NCBI GenBank assembly: GCA_963678705.1
Contig: CAVMBN010000143.1
Span: 62,001-126,000, forward strand
Source: Panorpa germanica
Taxonomy: Eukaryota > Arthropoda > Insecta > Mecoptera > Panorpidae
Length of the DNA: 64,000 nucleotides
Direction: 5' to 3'
Made by a program: the position numbers and the translations under genes. This document shows positions 50,762 through 63,717 of the stretch, piece after piece. The notes under the pieces are model-generated. The model was not told where the DNA came from. It was given only the letters and a program-made list of their open reading frames with translations, and searched no databases. Every line of letters begins with the position of its first letter. Position 1 is the stretch's first letter.

Positions 50762-52342
50762 TCAAGTAAGTCGAATAACATTAACTATAAATAATATTAA
50801 AACACAAGAATTAATTTATATAAATGCGTGTTTTAAATAATAATGAGAGTGTATTAATTGTTATAAGTGATTAAGTGAACAATATATGCGGTTTTCTTGG
50901 AAATAGTGATTGATCGTTCATGAACATTCAATGGTAACAAACAAATGGTAAGTAAGTAGGCATAAGTACAAGTATGTAAATGAGATATTTATAGAAATTC
51001 AGTGTGCCTTTGTTGATGTTCGGTGGCTAAGTGACCTTCAAAGAATTAGACCGGCAAAAACCTATAGGTACGTCTGCTGCGCTATGGAGAACTTTTTTCA
51101 TTGTCGAACATCATTTTACAAACCGATTACCGTTCCATGAAAAGGCAACTATCTAAAAGTAGTCCTCAGCGATCTGTAATGGGGCCTGAGCTCTGGAACA
51201 TGGTATTCGACGAGAACTGTGTTTCTCACTCAAAAGGTTGTGTAGACATATGTTTTGCCAACGATAATGTGATCCTTATCGGTGCAAATAGTACAGAAAC
51301 CCTAGAAAGCCGTTCTCGACCTGCTATATATAAAATCTGTAGTTTCTTGAAGCTACAAAGCTACGAAACAAATACAGTAACAATGAATGATAAACTTGTA
51401 ACACACCTTGCGCGTGTCACAAGGACGGAATGAAGCTTAAACTCGGCAACTATGCCGACACTATACAAGGGGGCATTTATGCTAATAGTTGTGTATTGTG
51501 CTTCGGCATGGCATTACAGGATCAATCTTCCAGATCTTTCATGCAAAGAACTATGTTATTGACGATAACGCGTTGTTGCAGAACTGTATCTACAGAAGTG
51601 GTGCAAGTGATATTGGGGACAATTCCTTTAGATTTAAAAATCACTCATGCACTTACTCAAGTACAAATTACGCTATAACTGAAAAAATCAAATTTTGATC
51701 ATTTAAAATTAATGCGACAAATTTCGAGGATTTAAAGTTAATGCGGCTGTAGGATAAAAGTCTGGAGACGATATTAAATATATTGCCAAAGAGATGAATG
51801 CATATATGCATAAGCTCTGGCAAGACAGATGGGACTTAATACAAAAAGGAAGACCTACGTATTGGTTTACATAAACGTTATTATTGCTTTGCAACACAAG
51901 TGGTTCCTATCTACTATGTGTGTGATCGGCTCCTGCTACTTTAGGTGAAAAAAGTGATTAAAAGTGAGAAATTAATTATGGAAAAAAATTAAATAAATTA
52001 TATGAATACTTTTTCAAACGAAAAGTTTTTAAGTTTGTTTTAAATTTGTGTTAATTTACCCTAAACAAAGTGTTTTTACAAAAGTTTGACAGTTGGAAAC
52101 CAGTGTTAAAAACGAATTTTTCATTACGCGTACGTCTTATAAACATAACCTCAAATTTGTAACTTTGATGTTTGATATAAGACACTAATAAGTGCAATAG
52201 ACAAAAAAAGTGATAATAATTAGGTTAGTGTTAGTGCTAAAACATCAAGTGGTTTAAAATTCTAGAAATCTGAAGAGATATATAAGGAAGACCTCATATA
52301 TACACTACAAATATACGGAAGACAAAAGGTTGCCGCCCACTA
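50762..52342 (+). repeat. Satellite unit 35, full length
   Basis: 1,581 bp, counterpart of unit 23 with the same 5-bp loss. Confidence 0.9.
50982..51944 (+). pseudogene. LINE ORF2 fragment, unit 35
   Basis: Open at 51101-51433, SSPQRS at motif B. Confidence 0.75.
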
Positions 52343-53297
52343 TCAAGTAAGTCGAATAACATTAACTATAAATAATATTAAAACACAAGAATTAGTTTAT
52401 ATAAATGCGTGTTTTAAATAATAATGAGAGTGTATTAATTGTTATAAGTGATTAAGTGAACAATATATGCAGTTTTCTTGGAAATAGTGATTGATCGTTC
52501 ATGAACATTCAATGGTAACAAACAAATGGTAAGTAAGTAGGCATAAGTACAAGTATGTAAATGAGATATTTATAGAAAATCAGTGTGCCTTTGTTGGTGT
52601 CCGGTGGCCAAGTGACCTTCAAAGAATTAGACCGGCAAAAACCTATAGGTACGTCTACTGCGCTATGGAAAACTATTTTCATTGTCGAACATTATTTTAC
52701 AAACCGATTACCGTTCCATGAAAAGGCAACTATCTAAAAGTAGTCCTCAGCGATCTGTAATGTGGCCTGAGCTCTGAAACATGGTATTCGACGAGAACTG
52801 TGTTTCTCACTCAAAAGGTTGTGTAGACATATGTTTTGCCAACGATAATGTGATCCTTATCGGTGCAAATAGTACAGAAACCCTAGAAAGCCGTTCTCGA
52901 CCTGCTATATATAAAATCTGTAGTTTCTTGAAGCTACAAAGCTACGAAACAAATACAGTAACAACGAATGATAAACTTGTTACACACCTTGCGCGTGTCA
53001 CAAGGACGGAATAAAGCTTAAACTCGGCAACTATGCCGACACTATACAAGGGGGCATTTATGCTAATAGTTGTGTATTGTGCTTCGGCATGGTATTACAG
53101 GATCAATCTTCCAGATCTTCCATGCCAAGAACTATGTTATTGACGATGACGCGTTGTTGCAGAACTGATAATAATTAGGTTAGTGTTAGTGCTAAAACAT
53201 CAAGTGGTTTAAAATTCAAGAAATCTGTAGAGATATATAAGGAAGACCTCATATAAACACTACAAATATACGGAAGACAAAAAGTTGCCGCCCACTA
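52343..53297 (+). repeat. Satellite unit 36, 955-bp type
   Basis: Counterpart of unit 24; G at 52,904 restores the common RPAIYK. Confidence 0.9.
52563..53167 (+). pseudogene. LINE ORF2 fragment, unit 36, truncated
   Basis: Stop in motif B; open at 52781-53014. Confidence 0.75.
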
Positions 53298-54854
53298 TCA
53301 AGTAAGTCGAATAACATTAACTATAAATAATATTAAAACACAAGAATTAGTTTATATAAATGCGTGTTTTAAATAATAATGAGAGTGTATTAATTGTTAT
53401 AAGTGATTAAGTGAACAATATATGCGGTTTTCTTGGAAATAGTGATTGATCGTTCATGAACATTCAATGGTAACAAACAAATGGTAAGTAAGTAGACATA
53501 AGTACAAGTATGTATATAAGATATTTATAGAAATTCAGTGCGCCTTCAAAGAATTAGACCGGCAAAAACCTATAGGTACGTCTACTGCGCTATGGAGAAC
53601 TATTTTTATTGTCGAACATTATTTTACAAACCGATTACCGTTCCATGAAAAGGCAACTATCTAAAGGTTGTCCTCAGCGATCTGTAATGAAGCCTGAGCT
53701 CTGGAACATGGTATTCGACGAGAACTGTGTTTCTCACTCAAAAGGTTGTGTAGACATATGTTTTGCCAACGATAATGTGATCCTTATCGGTGCAAATAGT
53801 ACAGAAACCCCAGGAAGCCGTTCTCGACCTGCTATATATAAAATCTGTAGTTTCTTAAAGCTACAAAGCTACGAAACAAATACAGTAACAACGAATAATA
53901 AACTTGTAACACACCTTGCGCGTGTCACAAGGACGGAATGAAGCTTAAACTCGGCAACTATGCCGACACTATACAAGGGGGCATTTATGCTAATAGTTGT
54001 GTATTGTGCTTCGGCATAGTATTACAGGATCAATCTTCCAGATCTTCCATGCAAAGAACTATGTTATTGACGATGACGCGTTGTTGCAGAACTGTATCTA
54101 CAGAAGTGGTGCAAGTGATATTAGGGACAATTCTTTTAGATTTAAAAATCACTCATGCACTTACTCAAATACAAATTACGCTAGAACTGAAAAAATCAAA
54201 TTTTGATTATTTAAAATTAATGCGACAAATTTCGAGGATTTAAAGTTAATGCGGCTGTAGGATAAAAGTCTGGAGACGATACCAAATATATTGCCAAAGA
54301 GATGAATGCATATATGCATAAGCTCTGGCAAGACAGATGGGACTTAATACAAAAAGAAAGACTACGTATTGGTTTACAAGGACGTTAATATTGCTTTGCA
54401 ACACAAGTGGTTCCTATCTACTATGTGTGTGATCGGCTCCTGCTACTTTAGGTGAAAAAAGTGATTAAAAGTGAGAAATTAATTATGGAAAAAAATTAAA
54501 TAAATTATATGAATACTTTTTCAAACGAAAAGTTTTTAAGTTTGTTTTATATTTGTGTTAATTTACCCTAAACAAAGTGTTTTTACAAAAGTTTGACAGT
54601 TGGAAACCAGTGTTAAAAACGAATTTTTCATTACGCGTACACGCGGTCTTATAAACATAACCTCAAATTTGTAACTTTGATGTTTGATATAAGACATTAA
54701 TAAGTGCGATAGACAAAAAAAGTGATAATAATTAGGTTAGTGTTAGTGCTAAAACATCAAGTGGTTTAAAATTCAAGAAATCTGTAGAGATATATAAGGA
54801 AGACCTCATATAAACACTACAAATATACGGAAGACAAAAGGTTGCCGCCCACTA
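53298..54854 (+). repeat. Satellite unit 37, 28-bp deletion type
   Basis: 1,557 bp, counterpart of unit 25 with a one-base loss at 54,361 (AGACTACG). Confidence 0.9.
53518..54451 (+). pseudogene. LINE ORF2 fragment, unit 37
   Basis: Open at 53609-53941 and 53938-54243. Confidence 0.75.
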
Positions 54855-56435
54855 TCAAGTAAGTCGAATAACATTAACTATAAATAATATAAAACACAAG
54901 AATTAGTTTATATAAATGCGTGTTTTAAATAATAATGAGAGTGTATTAATTGTTATAAGTGATTAAGTGAACAATATATGCGGTTTTCTTGAAAATAGTG
55001 ATTGATCGCTCATGAACATTCAATGGTAACAAACAAATGGTTAGTAAGTAGGCATAAGTACAAGTATATAAATGAGATATTTATAGAAATTCAGTGTGCC
55101 TTTGTTGATGTCCGGTGGCCAAGTGACCTTCAAAGAATTAGACCGGCAAAAACCTATAGGTACGTCTGCTGCGCTATGGAGAACTATTTTCATTGTCGAA
55201 CATTATTTTACAAATCGATTACCGTTCCATGAAAGGCAACTATCTAAAAGTAGTCCTCAGCGATCTGTTATAGGGCCTGAGCTCTGGAACATGGTATTCG
55301 ACGAGAACTGTGTTTCTCACTCAAAAGGTTGTGTAGACATATGTTTTGCCAACGATAATGTGATCCTTATCGGTGCAAATAGTACAGAAACCCTAGAAAG
55401 CCGTTCTCGACCTGCTATATATAAAATCTGTAGTTTCTTGAAGCTACAAAGCTACGAAACAAATACAGTAACAATGAATGATAAACTTGTAACACACCTT
55501 GCGCGTGTCACAAGGACAGAATAAAGCCTAAACTCGGCAACTATGCCGACACTATACAAGGGGGCATTTATGCTAATAGTTGTGTATTGTGCTTCGGCAT
55601 GGCATTACAGGATCAATCTTCCAGATCTTCCATGCAAAGAACTATGTTATTGACGATAACGCGTTGTTGCAGAACTGTATCTACAGAAGTGGTGCAAGTG
55701 ATATTGGGGACAATTCCTTTAGATTTAAAATCACTCATGCACTTACTTAAGTACAAATTACGCTTGAACTGAAAAAATCAAATTTTGATGATTTAAAATT
55801 AATGCGACAAATTTCAAGGATTTAAAGTTAATGCGGCTGTAGGATAAAAGTCTGGAGACGATACCAAATATATTGCCAAAGAGATGAATGCATATATGCA
55901 TAAGCTCTGGCAAGACAGATGGGACTTAATACAAAAAGGAAGACCTACGTATTGGTTTACAAGGACGTTAATATTGCTTTGCAACACAAGTGGTTCCTAT
56001 CTACTATGTGTGTGATCGGCTCCTGCTACTTTAGGTGAAAAAAGTGATTAAAAGTGAGAAATTAAATATGGAAAAAATTAAATAAATTATATGAATACTT
56101 TTTCAAACGAAAAGTTTTTAAATTTGTTTTAAATTTGTGTTAATTTGCCCTAAACAAAGTGTTTTTACAAAAGTTTGACAGTTGGAAACCAGTGTTAAAA
56201 ACGAATTTTTCATTACGCGTACACGCGGTCTATAAACATAACCTCAAATTTGTAACTTTGATGTTTGATATAAGACATTAATAAGTGCGATAGACAAAAA
56301 AAGTGATAATAATTAGGTTAGTGTTAGTGCTAAAACATCAAGTGGTTTAAAATTCAAGAAATCTGTAGAGATATATAAGGAAGACCTCATATAAACACTA
56401 CAAATATACGGAAGACAAAAGGTTGCCGCCCACTA
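54855..56435 (+). repeat. Satellite unit 38, full length with several one-base losses
   Basis: 1,581 bp. The left part matches unit 26. One-base losses lie near 54,890, 55,231, 55,729, 56,075 and 56,231. Confidence 0.9.
55074..56034 (+). pseudogene. LINE ORF2 fragment, unit 38, frames fused by a one-base loss
   Basis: Loss of an A near 55,231 (CATGAAAGGC) joins an upstream frame to the motif B frame and gives a 142-codon ORF (55096-55524), the longest in the window. The joined upstream frame is not the one that carries motif A, so this is not a repair of the RT. Confidence 0.7.
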
Positions 56436-58016
56436 TCAAGTAAGTCGAATAACATTAACTATAAATAATATTAAAACACAAGAATTAGTTTATATAAATG
56501 CGTGTTTTAAATAATAATGAGAGTGTATTAATTGTTATAAGTGATTAAGTGAACAATATATGCGGTTTTCTTGGAAATAGTGATTGATCGTTCATGAACA
56601 TTCAATGGTAACAAACAAATGGTAAGTAAGTAGGCATAAGTACAAGTATGTATATGAGATATTTATAGAAATTCAGTGTGCCTTTGTTGATGTCCGGTGG
56701 CCAAGTGACCTTCAAAGAATTAGACCGGCAAAAACCTATAGGTACGTCTACTGCGCTATGGAGAACTATTTTCATTGTCGAACATTATTTTACAAACCGA
56801 TTACCGTTCCATGAAAAGGCAACTATCTAAAAGTAGTCCTCAGCGATCTGTAATGGGGCCTGAGCTCTGAACATGGTATTCGACGAGAACTGTGTTTCTC
56901 ACTCAAAAGGTTGTGTAGACATATGTTTTGCCAACGATAATGTGATCCTTATCGGTGCAAATAGTACAGAAACCCTAGAAAGCCGTTCTCGACCTGCTAT
57001 ATATAAAATCTGTAGTTTCTTGAAGCTACAAAGCTACGAAACAATACAGTAACAATGAATGATAAACTTGTAACACACCTTGCGCGTGTCACAAGGACGG
57101 AATAAAGCCTAAACTCGGCAACTATGCCGACACTATACAAGGGGGCATTTATGCTAATAGTTGTGTATTGTGCTTCGGCATGGCATTACAGGATCAATCT
57201 TCCAGATCTTCCATGCAAAGAACTATGTTATTGACGATAACGCGTTGTTGCAGAACTGTATCTACAGAAGTGGTGCAAGTGATATTGGGGACAATTCCTT
57301 TAGATTTAAAAATCACTCATGCACTTACTTAAGTACAAATTACGCTTGAACTGAAAAAATCAAATTTTGATGATTTAAAATTAATGCGACAAATTTCAAG
57401 GATTTAAAGTTAATGCGGCTGTAGGATAAAAGTCTGGAGACGATACCAAATATATTGCCAAAGAGATGAATGCATATATGCATAAGCTCTGGCAAGACAG
57501 ATGGGACTTAATACAAAAAAGAAGACCTACGTATTGGTTTACAAGGACGTTATTTTGCTTTGCAACACAAGTGGTTCCTATCTACTATGTGTGTGATCGG
57601 CTCCTGCTACTTTAGGTGAAAAAAGTGATTAAAAGTGAGAAATTAACTATGGAAAAAAATTAAATAAATTATATGAATACTTTTTCAAACGAAAAGTATT
57701 TAAGTTTGTTTTAAATTTGTGTTAATTTACCCTAAACAAAGTGTTTTTACAAAAGTTTGACAGTTGGAAACCAGTGTTAAAAACGACTTTTTCATTACGC
57801 GTACACGCGGTCTTATAAACATAACCTCAAATTTGTAACTTTGATGTTGATATAAGACATTAATAAGTGCGATAGACAAAAAAAGTGATAATAATTAGGT
57901 TAGTGTTAGTGCTAAAACATCAAGTGGTTTAAAATTCAAGAAATCTGTAGAGATATATAAGGAAGACCTCATATAAACACTACAAATATACGGAAGACAA
58001 AGGTTGCCGCCCACTA
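56436..58016 (+). repeat. Satellite unit 39, full length with several one-base losses
   Basis: 1,581 bp. Losses near 56,870, 57,044, 57,553, 57,848 and 58,001. Confidence 0.9.
56656..57615 (+). pseudogene. LINE ORF2 fragment, unit 39
   Basis: Motif B is frameshifted by CTCTGAACATGG at about 56,870, so no long frame survives over motifs B to D. Confidence 0.7.
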
Positions 58017-59166
58017 TCAAGTAAGTCGAATAACATTAACTATAAATAATATTAAAACACAAGAATTAGTTTATATAAATGCGTGTTTTAAATAATAATG
58101 AGAGTGTATTAATTGTTATAAGTGATTAGTGTGAACAATATATGCGGTTTTCTTGGAAATAGTGATTGATCGTCATGAACATTCAATGGTAACAAACAAA
58201 TGGTAAGTAAGTAGGCATAAGTACAAGTATGTATATGAGATATTTATAGAAATTCAGTGTGCCTTTGTTGATGTCCGGTGGCCAAGTGACCTTCAAAGAA
58301 TTAGACCGGCAAAAACCTATAGGTACGTCTACTGCGCTATGGAGAACTATTTTCATTGTCGAACATTATTTTACAAACCGATTACCGTTCCATGAAAAGG
58401 CAACTATCTAAAGGTTGTCCTTAGCGATCTGTAATGGGGCCTGAGCTCTGGAACATGGTATTCGACGAGAACTGTGTTTCTCACTCGAAAGGTTGTGTAG
58501 ACATATGTTTTGCCAACGATAATGTGATCCTTATCGGTGCAAATAGTACAGAAACCCTAGAAAGCCGTTCTCGACCTGCTATATATAAAATCTGTAGTTT
58601 CTTGAAGCTACAAATCTACGAAACAAATACAGTAACAACGAATGATAAACTTGTAACACACCTTGCGCGTGTCACAAGGACGGAATGACAAGGACGTTAA
58701 TATTGCTTTGCAACACAAGTGGTTCCTATCTACTATGTGTGTGATCGGCTCCTGCTACTTTAGGTGAAAAAAGTGATTAAAAGTGAGAAATTAATTATGG
58801 AAAAAAATTAAATAAATTATATGAATACTTTTTCAAACGAAAAGTATTAAAGTTTGTTTTAAATTTGTGTTAATTTACCCTAAACAAAGTGTTTTTACAA
58901 AAGTTTGACAGTTGGAAACCAGTGTTAAAAACGAATTTTTCATTACGCGTACACGCGGTCTTATAAACATAACCTCAAATTTGTAACTTTGATGTTTGAT
59001 ATAAGACATTAATAAGTGCGATAGACAAAAAAAGTGATAATAATTAGGTTATTGTTAGTGCTAAAACATCAAGTGGTTTAAAATTCAAGAAATCTGTAGA
59101 GATATATAAGGAAGACCTCATATAAACACTACAAATATACGGAAGACAAAAGGTTGCCGCCCACTA
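58017..59166 (+). repeat. Satellite unit 40, 436-bp deletion
   Basis: 1,150 bp. The junction GGAATGA/CAAGGACGTT near 58,688 is identical to that of unit 4. Confidence 0.9.
58237..58763 (+). pseudogene. LINE ORF2 fragment, unit 40, internally deleted
   Basis: CCTTAGCG puts a stop at CPQ. Open from 58434 (GPELWN) to 58688; the thumb, post-RT and most of the tail are gone. Confidence 0.75.
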
Positions 59167-60626
59167 TCAAGTAAGTCGAATAACATTAACTATAAATAAT
59201 ATTAAAACACAAGAATTAGTTTATATAAATGCGTGTTTTAAATAATAATGAGAGTGTATTAATTGTTATAAGTGATTAGGTGAACAATATATGCGGTTTT
59301 CTTGGAAATAGAACTTCAAAGAATTAGACCGGCAAAAACCTATAGGTACGTCTACTGCGCTATGGAGAACTATTTTCATTGTCGAACATTATTTTACAAA
59401 CCGATTACCGTTCCATGAAAAGGCAACTATCTAAAGGTTGTCCTCAGCGATCTGTAATGGGGCCTGAGCTCTGGAACATGGTATTCGACGAGAACTGTGT
59501 TTCTCACTCAAAAGGTTGTGTAGACATATGTTTTGCCAACGATAATGTGATCCTTATCGGTGCAAATAGTACAGAAACCCTAGAAAGCCGTTCTCGACCT
59601 GCTATATATAAAATCTGTAGTTTCTTGAAGCTACAAAGCTACGAAACAAATACAGCAACAACGAATGATAAACTTGTAACACACCTTGCGCGTGTCAATA
59701 GGACGGAATGAAGCTTAAACTCGGCAACTATGCCGACACTATACAAGGGGGCATTTATGCTAATAGTTGTGTATTGTGCTTCGTCATGGTATTACAGGAT
59801 CAATCTTCCAGAACTTCCATGCAAAGAACTATGTTATTGACGATGACGCGTTGTTGCAGAACTGTATCTACAGAAGTGGTGCAAGTGATATTGGGGACAA
59901 TTCCTTTAGATTTAAAAATCACTCATGCACTTACTCAAGTACAAATTACGCTAGAACTGAAAAAATCAAATTTTGATGATTTAAAATTAATGCGACAAAT
60001 TTCGAGGATTTAAAGTTAATGCGGCTGTAGGATAAAAGTCTGGAGACGATACCAAATATATTGCCAAAGAGATGAATGCATATATGCATAAGCTCTGGCA
60101 AGACAGATGGGACCTAATACAAAAAGGAAGACCTACGTATTGGTTTACAAGGACGTTAATATTGCTTTGCAGCACAAGTGGTTCCTATCTACTATGTGTG
60201 TAATCGGCTCCTGCTACTTTAGGTGAAAAAAGTGATTAAAAGTGAGAAATTAATTATGGAAAAAAATTAAATAAATTATATGAATACTTTTTCAAACGAA
60301 AAGTATTTAAGGTTGTTTTAAATTTGTGTTAATTTACCCTAAACAAAGTGTTTTTACTAAAGTTTGACAGTAGGAAACCAGTGTTAAAAACGAATTTTTC
60401 ATTACGCGTACACGCGGTCTTATAAACATAACCTCAAATTTGTAACTTTGATGTTTGATATAAGACATTAATAAGTGCGATAGACAAAAAAAGTGATAAT
60501 AATTAGGTTAGTGTTAGTGCTAAAACATCAAGTGGTTTAAAATTCAAGAAATCTGTAGAGATATAAAAAGGAAGACCTCATATAAACACTACAAATATAC
60601 GGAAGACAAAAGGTTGCCGCCCACTA
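59167..60626 (+). repeat. Satellite unit 41, private ~126-bp deletion
   Basis: 1,460 bp. GGAAATAG joins AACTTCAAAG at about 59,311, removing the second GTAAGT motif and motif A. Confidence 0.9.
59314..60222 (+). pseudogene. LINE ORF2 fragment, unit 41, motif A missing
   Basis: Open at 59379-59711 (motif B to D) and 59708-60013 (post-RT). Confidence 0.75.
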
Positions 60627-62131
60627 TCAAGTAAGTCGAATAACATTAACTATAAATAATATTAAAACACAAGAATTAGTTTATATAAATGCGTGTTTTA
60701 AATAATAATGAGAGTGTTTTAGTTGTTATAAGTGATTAAGTGAACAATATATGCGGTTTTCTTGGAAAAAGTGATTAATCGTTCATGAACATTCAATGGT
60801 AACAAACAAATAATAAGTAAGTAGGCATAAGTACAAGTATGTATATGAGATATTTATAGAAAGTCAGTGTGCCTTTGTTGATGTCCGGTGGCCAAGTGAC
60901 CTTCAAAGAATTAGACCGGCAAAAACCTATAGGTACGTCTACTGCGCTATGGAGAACTATTTTCATTGTCGAACATTATTTTACAAACTGATTACCGTTC
61001 CATGAAAAGGCAACTATCTAAAGGTTGTCCTCAGCGATCTGTAATGGGGCCTGAGCTCTGGAACATGGTATTCGACGAGAACTGTGTTTCTCACTCGAAA
61101 GGTTGTGTAGACATATGTTTTGCCAACGGTAATGTGATCCTTATCGGTGCAAATAGTACAGAAACCCTAGAAAGCCGTTTTCGACCTGCTATATATAAAA
61201 TCTGTAGTTTCTTGAAGCTACAAAGCCACGAAACAAATACAGTAACAACGAATGATAAACTTGTAACACACCTTGCGCGTGTCACAAGGACGGAATGAAG
61301 CTTAAACTCGGCAACTATGCCGACACTATACAAGGGGGCATTTATGCTAATAGTTGTGTATTGTGCTTCGGCATGGTATTACAGGATCAATCTTCCAGAT
61401 CTTCCATGCTAAAAACTATGTTATTGACGATGACGCGTTGTTGCAGAACTGTATCTACATAACTGAAAAAATCAAATTTTGATGATTTAAAATTAATGCG
61501 ACAAATTTCGAGGATTTAAAGTTAATGCGGCTGTAGGATAAAAGTCTGGAGACGATACCAAATATATTGCTAAAGAGATAAATGCATATATGCATAAGCT
61601 CTGGCAAGACAGATGGGACTTAATACAAAAAAGAAGACCTACGTATTGGTTTACAAGGACGTTAATATTGCTTTGCAACACAAGTGGTTCCTATCTACTA
61701 TGTGTGTGATCGGCTCCTGCTACTTTAGGTGAAAAAAGTGATTAAAAGTGAGAAATTAATTATGGAAAAAAATTAAATAAATTATATGAATACTTTTTCA
61801 AACGAAAAGTATTTAAGTTTGTTTTAAATTTGTGTTAATTTTCCCTAAACAAAGTGTTTTTACAAAAGTTTGACAGTTGGAAACCAGTGTTAAAAACGAA
61901 TTTTTCATTACTCGTACACGCGGTCTTATAAACATAACCTCAAATTTGTAACTTTGATGTTTGATATAAGACATTAATAAGTGCGATAGACAAAAAAAGT
62001 GATAATAATTAGGTTAGTGTTAGTGCTAAAACATCAAGTGGTTTAAAATTCAAGAAATCTGTAGAGATATATAAGCAAGACCTCATATAAACACTACAAA
62101 TATACGGAAGACAAAAGGTTGCCGCCCACTA
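60627..62131 (+). repeat. Satellite unit 42, private 81-bp deletion
   Basis: 1,505 bp. TATCTACA joins TAACTGAAAA at about 61,459. Confidence 0.9.
60847..61728 (+). pseudogene. LINE ORF2 fragment, unit 42
   Basis: Open at 60966-61298, with FANG at motif C. The 81-bp deletion removes most of the post-RT block after CRTVST. Confidence 0.75.
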
Positions 62132-63717
62132 TCAAGTAAGTCGAATAACATTAACTATAAATAATATTAAAACACAAGAATTAGTTTATATAAATGCGTG
62201 TTTTAAATAATAATGAGAGTGTAATAATTGTTATAAGTGATTAGGTGAACAATATATGCGGTTTTCTTGGAAATAGTGATTGATCGTTCATGAACATTCA
62301 ATAGTAACAAACAAATGGTAAGTAAGTAGGCATAAGTACAAGTATGTATATGAGATATTTATAGAAATTCAGTGTGCCTTTGTTGATGTCCGGTGGCCAA
62401 GTGACCTTCAAAGAATTAGACCGGCAAAAACCTATAGGTACGTCTACTGCGCTATGGAGAACTATTTTCATTGTCGAACATTATTTAACAAACCGATTAC
62501 CGTTCCATGAAAAGGCAACTATCTAAAGGTTGTCCTCAGCGATCTGTAATGGGGCCTGAGCTCTGGAACATGGTATTCGACGAGAACTGAGATTCTCACT
62601 CGAAAGGTTGTGTAGACATATGTTTTGCCAACGATAATGTGATCCTTATCGGTGCAAATAGTACACAAACCCTAGAAAGCCGTTCTCGACCTGCTATATA
62701 TAAAATCTGTAGTTTCTTGAAGCTACAAAGCTACGAAACAAATACAGTAGCAACGAATGATAAACTTGTAACACACCTTGCGCGTGTCACAAGGACGGAA
62801 TGAAGCTTAAGCTCGGCAACTATGCCGACACTATACATGGGGGCATTTATGCTAATAGTTGTGTATTGTGCTTCGGCATGGTATTACAGGATCAATCTTC
62901 CAGATCTTCCATGCAAAAAACTATGTTATTGACGATGACGCGTTGTTGCAGAACTGTATCTACAGAAGTGGTGCAAGTGAAATTGGGGACAATTCCTTTA
63001 GATTTAAAAATCACTCATGCACTTACTCAAGTACAAATTACGCTAGAACTGAAAAAATCAAATTTTGATGATTTAAAATTAATGCGACAAATTTCAAGGA
63101 TTTAAAGTTAATGCGGTTGTAGGATAAAAGTCTGGAGACGATACCAAATATATTGCCAAAGAGATGAATGCATATATGCATAAGCTCTGGCAAGACAGAT
63201 GGGACTTAATACAAAAAGGAAGACCTACGTATTGGTTTACAAGGACGTTAATATTGCTTTGTAACACAAGTGGTTCCTATCTACTATGCGTGTGATCGGC
63301 TCCTGCTACTTTAGGTAAAAAAAGTGATTAAAAGTGAGAAATTAATTATGGAAAAAAATTAAATAATGTATATGAATACCTTTTCAAACGAAAAGTATTT
63401 AAGTTTGTTTTACATTTGTGTTAATTTACCCTAAACAAAGTGTTTTTACAAAAGTTTGACAGTTGGAAACCAGTGTTAAAAACGAATTTTTCATTACGCG
63501 TACACGCGGTCTTATAAACATAACCTCAAATTTGTAACTTTGATGTTTGATATAAGACATTAATAAGTGCGATAGACAAAAAAAGTGATAATAATTAGGT
63601 TAGTGTTAGTGCTAAAACATCAAGTGGTTTAAAATTCAAGAAATCTGTAGAGATATATAAGGAAGACCTCATATAAACACTACAAATATACGGAAGACAA
63701 AAGGTTGCCGCCCACTA
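62132..63717 (+). repeat. Satellite unit 43, full length
   Basis: 1,586 bp, with the same motif B stop haplotype as units 1, 5, 6, 8 and 11. Confidence 0.9.
62352..63314 (+). pseudogene. LINE ORF2 fragment, unit 43
   Basis: TGA at 62588-62590 after motif B. The post-RT frame is open at 62800-63105. Confidence 0.75.

Larger units (their letters stand above)
39063..55475 (+). repeat. 16.4-kb higher-order repeat, copy 2
   Basis: It repeats copy 1 with an offset of 16,416 bp until 54,360, then drifts by three one-base losses (54,361, about 54,890 and 55,231). Substitutions seen by eye: 43,899 (A to G), 52,904 (A to G), 53,814 (A to G), about 54,966 (T to A) and 55,215 (C to T). Confidence 0.9.

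Noticed and set aside
55096-55524. The 142-codon ORF as a real gene
   Set aside because: It results from a one-base loss in a region rich in such losses, and it joins a non-motif frame to the motif B frame.
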